Assembly: GCA_044356865.1 (NCBI GenBank)
Contig: JBIKVN010000190.1
Coordinates: 1-6,528 of the forward strand
Source: JBEIUL01 sp044356865
Lineage (GTDB): Bacteria; Planctomycetota; Phycisphaerae; Phycisphaerales; SM1A02
Reading direction: 5' to 3'
Length of the DNA: 6,528 bases
Shown in pieces: positions 1-4,176 of this stretch; position 1 is the first letter of the stretch, and the number at the start of each line of letters is the position of its first letter. The translations under genes were made by a program, and so were the position numbers. Under the pieces are notes generated by a model. The model made no database searches. It was not told where the DNA came from and saw only the letters and a list, made by a program, of their open reading frames with translations.

Positions 1-2
1 TG

Positions 3-569
3 CTCGCGATCGCGGTCGCGCTGCTCGTGCTGCGGGCGGGGTTCGGGCCGGGAAGCATGGTGAACCGGACGCTCGACGCGCTGCTCGCGTTCACGGTCCT
101 CTCGCTCGTCCTTTCCGGCCGCGCCGCACTCGGGATCTGGACCCGGCGCACGGTACCCCCGGGCTCGTTCCGACGCGGTGCGTGGCGATGGGCCGGTCCG
201 GTCGCGCCCGTCGCGGCGGCGCTCGTCGCCAATATCGCGGGCCTGACGCGGGCCGCGTCGTTCGCGCTCCAGCGCGGCGGGCTCGAGCGGCTCGCCGCGG
301 GGCCGGCGACGCCGCCGGGCGTGGCGATCGCGGCACCGCTGGTCCTCGGCGCCGTGCGTGACGGCTTCATCCTGCTCGACGCCCCGATCGACGGGGGCAC
401 GCTCGCGCGCCTCGCGGTGCTGCCGATCGCGAACACCGGCTACGACTCGGCCGACGGGGCGTGGTGCCTCGCGCCGGGAGCGCCGGACTCGTTCCGCTGG
501 GTGAACCCGGGGCCCTATCGCGAGTGGCGGTTCGAGCGGTACCGCGGGGACTGGTACGTGGGGAGGTAG
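3..569 (+). CDS. Hypothetical membrane protein, 3' part (5' end outside window)
   Basis: The reading frame is open from the left edge, so the true start is upstream or right at the edge (bases 1-2 are TG, so a start codon straddling the edge cannot be excluded). The GTG at 27 is only the first candidate start inside the window. About 188 residues are visible. The first ~85 hold two or three hydrophobic, Ala/Leu/Val-rich stretches (LAIAVALLVL at the edge; LLAFTVLSLVLSG; PVAPVAAALVANIAGL) separated by Arg-rich turns, consistent with membrane helices. The rest looks soluble, with several aromatic residues near the end (WRFERYRGDWYVGR). I recognise no family or catalytic motif. It ends with TAG 29 bases before mntA and on the same strand, but mntA appears to have its own start signal, so a functional link is not supported. 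That it is a coding gene is supported by G/C-biased third positions and the even hydrophobic pattern. Confidence 0.6.
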   Translation, partial: LAIAVALLVLRAGFGPGSMVNRTLDALLAFTVLSLVLSGRAALGIWTRRTVPPGSFRRGAWRWAGPVAPVAAALVANIAGLTRAASFALQRGGLERLAAGPATPPGVAIAAPLVLGAVRDGFILLDAPIDGGTLARLAVLPIANTGYDSADGAWCLAPGAPDSFRWVNPGPYREWRFERYRGDWYVGR

Positions 570-585
570 GGTCGGCCCCTCGGGC

Positions 586-591
586 TACACT
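586..591 (+). promoter_or_regulatory. Candidate -10 element (TACACT) for leaderless mntA-hepT mRNA
   Basis: TACACT fits the TANNNT -10 consensus and ends 7 bases before the GTG start at 599, which would place transcription start at or next to the first base of the start codon. No Shine-Dalgarno-like purine run lies in the 20 bases before the GTG (the stretch is pyrimidine-rich, CTTTCAGCC). No convincing -35 hexamer is visible 16-18 bases upstream. This is inference from spacing and one hexamer. The alternative is translation coupled to read-through from the upstream gene. Confidence 0.35.
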
Positions 592-598
592 TTCAGCC

Positions 599-913
599 GT
601 GCCGTTGCATCCGGATATCTCCGCCCGGCTCGACGCCCTTCGGACGCTGGCCGCCCGGTACGGCCTGCGCTCCGTCGCGGTGATCGGATCCGCGGTCAAC
701 AACGCTTTCGATCCCGAGCGAAGCGACCTCGATCTTCTCGTCGACTTCGGTGACTACTCCCCCGACCTCGGGCGTCGCGCGACCGGTTTCCACCGGGAAG
801 TCGAGTCACTGTTCGGGCGGCGGGTCGACGTGATCAGCGTCCACGGGCTGCGAAGCCGGCGGTGGCGAGAGATCCATACCTCGCAAGGCGTCCCCGTCTA
901 TGCCGCCGCGTGA
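599..913 (+). CDS. mntA: MntA-type nucleotidyltransferase antitoxin (HEPN/MNT module)
   Basis: A 104-residue minimal nucleotidyltransferase. In characterised HEPN/MNT modules MntA uses ATP to AMPylate the tyrosine of the HepT RX4HXY motif and so silences the toxin. The nucleotidyltransferase signature is visible: Gly30-Ser31 after the first strand (VAVIGS), then Asp43 and Asp45 in SDLDLLVDF as metal ligands, and Asp77 in GRRVDVIS as the third carboxylate. GS and DXD are separated by 11 residues rather than the textbook 10, a spacing I recall from other members with an FDPxRSD loop. I chose GTG at 599 because it leaves about 29 residues before GS, as expected for a leading helix plus strand, and because it sits 7 bases after a -10-like TACACT. 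The frame is open further upstream (to 461), but that part overlaps the preceding gene. Its 3' end overlaps hepT by 14 bases. Family assignment is firm; the exact start and the activity are inferred. Confidence 0.9.
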   Translation: MPLHPDISARLDALRTLAARYGLRSVAVIGSAVNNAFDPERSDLDLLVDFGDYSPDLGRRATGFHREVESLFGRRVDVISVHGLRSRRWREIHTSQGVPVYAAA

Positions 914-1247
914 GGAAATCGCCCTGCTTGAGGACGCACTCGGCCAGGTCGACGACCTGCTGACGAAGGCCAAGGGCTCGTCGCTGGATCGCTCGCTCGC
1001 CGACCGCGACCTGCAGGCCATCTTCGAGCGGCGATTCGAGATCCTCGGCGATGGGCTCCGGCGTCTCGAACGATCCGCACCGCAGGTCTTTGCCCGGATC
1101 GCCGGAGGCCGGGAAGCCATCGGGATGCGGAACCTGATCGCGCACGGCTACGACGGGGTCGACCACCGGATCCTCTGGGCCACGGTCCAGAACGACCTCG
1201 CGGCCACGGCCGACTCGATCCGGAAGATCATCGCCGAACGCGGCTGA
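900..1247 (+). CDS. hepT: HepT-like HEPN ribonuclease toxin (DUF86 type)
   Basis: A 115-residue, mostly helical HEPN protein. HepT toxins are metal-independent RNases that act as dimers, with the Arg and His of the RX4HXY motif forming the composite active site. Here the motif is intact: Arg77-NLIA-His82-Gly-Tyr84 (RNLIAHGY), followed by the typical short tail with GVDHRILW and a last helix. Tyr84 is the expected acceptor of AMP from MntA. Length matches the family (about 110-140 residues). The ATG at 900 overlaps the last 14 bases of mntA in a different frame, which points to translational coupling with the antitoxin made first. Only a weak AAGG lies about 11 bases upstream. The gene ends 6 bases before the stop of the oppositely oriented acyl-CoA mutase gene, with no terminator hairpin between. 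Both module genes look intact, so the system is predicted to be active. That is inference. Confidence 0.92.
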   Translation: MPPREEIALLEDALGQVDDLLTKAKGSSLDRSLADRDLQAIFERRFEILGDGLRRLERSAPQVFARIAGGREAIGMRNLIAHGYDGVDHRILWATVQNDLAATADSIRKIIAERG

Positions 1248-1253
1248 TCCCGC

Positions 1254-2927
1254 TCACCACTCCGGCCCGCCCGAGTACCGGCCGTAGACGTCGGCCATCG
1301 CCTGCACCATCTCGCCGAGGGTCGCCTTGGCGGCGGCCGCCTCGACGAGCTCGGGCATGACGTTGCGGCCGGCGCGGGCCGCCTCGCGGACGGCGTCGAG
1401 CGCCCGCATGGTCGCGTCGCGGTTCCGGGACTTGCGGAACCGCGCGAGGCGATCGCACTGGTCGACCTCGACCTCGTGCGGGATCTGGAGGATCTCGACG
1501 GTCCGATCCTCGTTGCCCTCGGGATAGGCGTTCACGCCCACGATGACGCGGTCGCCGGCGTCCATCTCCTGCCCGAAGCGATAGCTCGCCTCGGCGATCG
1601 AGCGGCGGAAGTAGCCGCGGTGGATGCCCTCGACCACGCCGCCCATGTCGTCGATCTCGCGGATGATCGAGTCGGCGTCGGCCTGCATGCGATCGGTGAG
1701 GGCCTCGACGAACCACGAGCCGCCCAGCGGATCGACGGTGCGATGCACGCCGGTCTCGTGGGCCAAAATCTGCTGCGTGCGCAGCGCCACCCGCACCGCG
1801 GCCTCGGTCGGCAGGCCGAGCGTCTCGTCCATCGAGTCGGTATGCAGGCTCTGGCAGCCGCCGAGCACCCCCGCCATCGCCTGGAACGCGACGCGGACGA
1901 TGTTGTTGAGCGGCTGCTGCTCGGTGAGCGAGCAGCCGGCGGTCTGCACGTGGGTCCGCATGAGCATCGAGCGCGGGCTCTTCGCCCCGAAGCGGTCGCG
2001 CATCGCGTTCGCCCAGATGCGGCGGGCGGCCCGCAGCTTGCAGATCTCCTCGAAGAACTCGTTGTGGGCGTTGAAGAAGAACGAGAGCCGCGGCGCGAAC
2101 AGGTCGACGTCGAGGCCGCGCTTCAGCGCCGCCTCGACGTACTCCATGCCGTCCCGCAGGGTGAACGCCAGCTCCTGCGTCGCGGTCGAGCCCGCCTCGC
2201 GGATGTGGTAGCCCGAGATCGAGACCGAGTTCCACTTCGCGGTGTTCCGGGCCGCGAACTCGATGGTGTCGACCACGAGCTTCACGCTGGCCTCGGGCGG
2301 GTAGATGAACTCGTTCTGCGAGTGGAACTCCTTCAGGATGTCGTTCTGCAGCGTGCCGCCGAGCGAGTTCCAGTCGATGCCGCGCTCGCGGGCCATCGCG
2401 AGGTACATCGCCCAGATGACCGCGGCGGGCCCGTTGATGGTCTGCGAGACGGTCACCTCGCCGACCGGGATGTCGGCGTAGAGGCGGTGCATGTCCTCGA
2501 TGGTCGAGATCGCGACGCCGCAGCGGCCGACCTCGCCGACCGACAGCGGGTCGTCGGAGTCGCGGCCCATGAGCGTCGGCAGGTCGAACGCGGTCGAGAG
2601 GCCGGTGTTGGCCTTCGTGCCCTTCGCGTTCTCGAGCAGGTACTTGAACCGGCGGTTGGTGTCGTCGGCCGAGCCGAAGCCGGCGAACTGGCGCATCGTC
2701 CAGAGCCGGTCGCGGTACATGGTCTTGTGGACGCCGCGGGTGTAGGGGAACTGGCCCGGCTCTCCGATCCGCGGATGGGCCCTCGCGGGGTCCTTCGGGT
2801 CGACGGTCTCCACGCGGTCGGGCCCGTAGAGCTCGTCGACGACATAGCCCGAGATGGTCACGGTCTCGGGGTCGACCGGGGCGGGGGCGGCAGGACGGGC
2901 GGCGGGAGTGCTGGAAGCGGGAGTCAT
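1254..2927 (-). CDS. B12-dependent acyl-CoA mutase large subunit, isobutyryl-CoA mutase-like
   Basis: A 557-residue catalytic subunit of the methylmalonyl-CoA mutase superfamily (carbon-skeleton rearrangement with adenosylcobalamin). Seen: the TIM-barrel landmarks TMRQFAGFG (76-84), GLSTAFDLPTLMGRDSDDP (109-127), GTLQNDILKEF (191-201), SVSISGYHIREAG with active-site His241, and GCQSLHTDSMDETL (357-370). The chain ends at SGGPEW with no C-terminal cobalamin-binding domain (no DXHXXG), so it is the two-subunit type and needs a separate small subunit, not found here. Substrate-pocket residues differ from methylmalonyl-CoA mutase: Phe81 replaces Tyr89, Gln204 replaces carboxylate-binding Arg207. 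Phe plus Gln is the isobutyryl-CoA mutase (IcmA) pattern; PTLMGRDSDDP is also IcmA-like as I recall it. Ala113 instead of Asp argues against 2-hydroxyisobutyryl-CoA mutase. The ATG at 2927 is preceded by GGAAAGAGG (2938-2946) 10 bases away; an open extension to 3101 lacks homology-like content. The first ~20 residues are Ala/Pro-rich. Family is certain; substrate is inferred. Confidence 0.95.
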   Translation of the reverse strand: MTPASSTPAARPAAPAPVDPETVTISGYVVDELYGPDRVETVDPKDPARAHPRIGEPGQFPYTRGVHKTMYRDRLWTMRQFAGFGSADDTNRRFKYLLENAKGTKANTGLSTAFDLPTLMGRDSDDPLSVGEVGRCGVAISTIEDMHRLYADIPVGEVTVSQTINGPAAVIWAMYLAMARERGIDWNSLGGTLQNDILKEFHSQNEFIYPPEASVKLVVDTIEFAARNTAKWNSVSISGYHIREAGSTATQELAFTLRDGMEYVEAALKRGLDVDLFAPRLSFFFNAHNEFFEEICKLRAARRIWANAMRDRFGAKSPRSMLMRTHVQTAGCSLTEQQPLNNIVRVAFQAMAGVLGGCQSLHTDSMDETLGLPTEAAVRVALRTQQILAHETGVHRTVDPLGGSWFVEALTDRMQADADSIIREIDDMGGVVEGIHRGYFRRSIAEASYRFGQEMDAGDRVIVGVNAYPEGNEDRTVEILQIPHEVEVDQCDRLARFRKSRNRDATMRALDAVREAARAGRNVMPELVEAAAAKATLGEMVQAMADVYGRYSGGPEW

Positions 2928-2937
2928 GTTCGGTCGG

Positions 2938-2946
2938 CCTCTTTCC
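2938..2946 (-). promoter_or_regulatory. Ribosome binding site of the acyl-CoA mutase gene
   Basis: On the minus strand GGAAAGAGG lies 10 bases before the ATG at 2927. It decides this start over the in-frame ATG at 3101 and others in between, which would add up to 58 residues of low-complexity, Arg/Pro-rich sequence. Confidence 0.6.
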
Positions 2947-3090
2947 GGGAGCGAAAGCGTCATCGTAGCCGGACGCGCCGGGAAACCCGCGTGTCCAGAA
3001 GGGAGATGGGCCTGAGATCGGCCGTTGGGGCGGAGCCGGTCGACGATTCGCGCAGGGCCGAGAACCGGCGGATCCACGCGTCGAAAGGCC

Positions 3091-3111
3091 CGACGGGGCA
3101 TGGCCCCGTCG
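3091..3111 (-). terminator. Perfect hairpin downstream of the dehydrogenase gene, possible weak terminator
   Basis: CGACGGGGC (3091-3099) pairs perfectly with GCCCCGTCG (3103-3111) around a 3-base loop, a 9-bp, almost all-GC stem. On the minus strand it starts 72 bases after the dehydrogenase stop and is followed by GGCCTTTCGA, which has only three T in a row. It could be a weak or partial terminator, or a stabilising 3' hairpin, that lowers read-through into the mutase gene. Apart from this hairpin and the mutase ribosome binding site I see no other element in the 256-base gap (2928-3183). Confidence 0.45.
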
Positions 3112-3183
3112 CTCCGTAGGCCGGCGAGGCGGACGGCTCGGGCCCCGGTCGTTTCCGCCGCAGCGCCTCGGCCGCCGCCGGGA

Positions 3184-4053
3184 TCAGCCCTTCGCCGGAT
3201 ACTCGTAGACGCCGCGGCCGGTCTTGTCGCCGAGCCGACCCGCTTGCACGAGCTGCCGCAGCAGCGGGCACGGGAAGAACTTCGGGTCGCCCAGCTCGCG
3301 GTGCAGCACCATCATGATGTCGTGGCAGACGTCGAGGCCGATGAAGTCGGCGAGGCGCAGCGGGCCCATCGGGAAGTTGCACCCGAGCAGCATGATCTGG
3401 TCGATGTCCTCGGGCTTCGCGACCCCACCCATCCAGGCGTGGAAGGCCTCGTTGATCATCGGCATCAGCACGCGGTTCGAGACGAAGCCGGCCCGGTCGT
3501 TCGCGGGCACCGGCGTCTTGCCCATCGCCTTCGCGAGCTCGATGGTGCGGGCGGTGGTCTCGTCGCTCGTCGCGATGCCCTTGATCACCTCGACGAGCTT
3601 CATGATCGGCACCGGATTGAAGAAATGCATGCCGATCACGCGGGGCGCGTCGGCCCCGACCGCGCTCGCGAGGTCGGTGATCGAGATGCTCGAGGTGTTC
3701 GTGGCGAGGACGACGTCGGCCCGGAAGGTCGCCTGCATCGCCTTGAAGATCTTCTTCTTGAGGTCGACGTTCTCGGTGGCGGCCTCGACGACCCAATCGG
3801 CCCCCTTCGCCTCGGCCAGGTCGGTCACGTAGCAGATCCGCTTGAGGGCCGCGTCGGCGTCGGCCTGCGGGATCTTGCCCTTCTCGACGAGGCGGGCGAG
3901 GGACTTCGCGTGGCCGGCCTTCGCCTTGTCGAGGGCGGGCTGGCTGACGTCGACCTGGATCGCGGCGAAGCCGGTCTGGGCGGCGGTGAGGGCGATGCCG
4001 GAACCCATGGTCCCGGCTCCGATGACGGCGATGGTGCGGACCTGCTGCGACAC
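3184..4053 (-). CDS. hbd: 3-hydroxybutyryl-CoA dehydrogenase (3-hydroxyacyl-CoA dehydrogenase family)
   Basis: A 289-residue single-function enzyme that oxidises (S)-3-hydroxybutyryl-CoA to acetoacetyl-CoA (or the reverse) in the cytoplasm. The N-terminal Rossmann fold has IGAGTMGSG (11-19) and an acidic residue at the end of the second strand (VDVSQP, Asp35), which favours NAD(H) over NADP(H). Catalytic and structural residues are present: TNTSS with Ser121/Ser122, His143 in GMHFFNPVP, Glu155 in LVEVI, and Asn194 in NDRAGFVSNR. The C-terminal helical domain carries NFPMGPLRLADFIGLDV and ends in GDKTGRGVYEYP, as usual for the ~282-residue family. Full length, no fused hydratase. The start is GTG at 4053, preceded by GGAGGA (4061-4066) 7 bases away. 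Transcribed in the same direction as the acyl-CoA mutase 256 bases downstream, and isolated from the upstream protease by a strong terminator, so it must have its own promoter in the short gap. A shared C4 acyl-CoA route with the mutase is inference. Confidence 0.95.
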   Translation of the reverse strand: MSQQVRTIAVIGAGTMGSGIALTAAQTGFAAIQVDVSQPALDKAKAGHAKSLARLVEKGKIPQADADAALKRICYVTDLAEAKGADWVVEAATENVDLKKKIFKAMQATFRADVVLATNTSSISITDLASAVGADAPRVIGMHFFNPVPIMKLVEVIKGIATSDETTARTIELAKAMGKTPVPANDRAGFVSNRVLMPMINEAFHAWMGGVAKPEDIDQIMLLGCNFPMGPLRLADFIGLDVCHDIMMVLHRELGDPKFFPCPLLRQLVQAGRLGDKTGRGVYEYPAKG

Positions 4054-4060
4054 GGGACGA

Positions 4061-4066
4061 TCCTCC
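4061..4066 (-). promoter_or_regulatory. Ribosome binding site supporting the GTG start of the dehydrogenase
   Basis: GGAGGA on the minus strand, 7 bases before the GTG at 4053, a near-ideal Shine-Dalgarno and spacing. This fixes a GTG start, which a finder preferring ATG could miss: the next upstream ATG (about 4082) is in another frame. Confidence 0.75.
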
Positions 4067-4080
4067 GTTGGGGGGCGGAC

Positions 4081-4086
4081 ATGGTA
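4081..4086 (-). promoter_or_regulatory. Candidate -10 element (TACCAT) for the dehydrogenase gene
   Basis: The minus strand reads TACCAT here. Transcription starting about 7 bases on would give a short leader of about 20 bases that still contains the GGAGGA ribosome binding site. Only 56 bases separate the GTG start from the T-tract of the protease terminator, so the promoter has little room. No good -35 is visible (TTCTTT at the expected distance is part of the terminator tail). Weak, position-based inference. Confidence 0.25.
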
Positions 4087-4100
4087 GCGATGGCCGCGAG

Positions 4101-4141
4101 GGAAAAGAAACGCCGCCGGCCCTCGGAGAGGCCGGCGGCGT
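4101..4141 (-). terminator. Strong rho-independent terminator of the S8 protease gene
   Basis: A 12-bp perfect stem (4110-4121 with 4130-4141, CGCCGCCGGCC core) around an 8-base loop is followed on the minus strand by TTTCTTTTCC (4101-4110). It begins 35 bases after the protease stop. Stem, loop size and T-tract all fit an intrinsic terminator reading leftwards. There is no T-run on the other side, so it is one-directional. It separates the protease transcription unit from the dehydrogenase gene. Confidence 0.88.
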
Positions 4142-4176
4142 CGCGTGAGAAGGGAGGAGACTTCAGGAGGTTGCGG

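Noticed and set aside
461..598. Earlier start for mntA overlapping the upstream gene
   Set aside because: It would add 46 residues unrelated to the nucleotidyltransferase fold, inside the coding sequence of the preceding gene; GTG at 599 fits the fold and the -10-like signal.
643..735. Longer-than-textbook GS-X11-DXD spacing in MntA as a sign of an altered enzyme
   Set aside because: The FDPxRSD loop variant with 11 residues is familiar from other members of the family, and all three acidic residues are kept, so it is not evidence of an unusual function.
1254..2927. 2-hydroxyisobutyryl-CoA mutase as the preferred identity
   Set aside because: That enzyme has Ile and Asp at the positions occupied here by Phe81 and Ala113; only the loss of the carboxylate-binding Arg is shared.
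2928..3101. N-terminal extension of the acyl-CoA mutase by 58 residues
   Set aside because: The extension is Arg/Pro-rich, lacks family similarity and has no ribosome binding site; the ATG at 2927 has a good one. It also covers the hairpin-side intergenic region.
1476..3119. Plus-strand open frame of about 547 codons opposite the acyl-CoA mutase
   Set aside because: Low-complexity Val/Asp/Arg/His-rich translation, fully antisense to a conserved enzyme, no ribosome binding site or motif.
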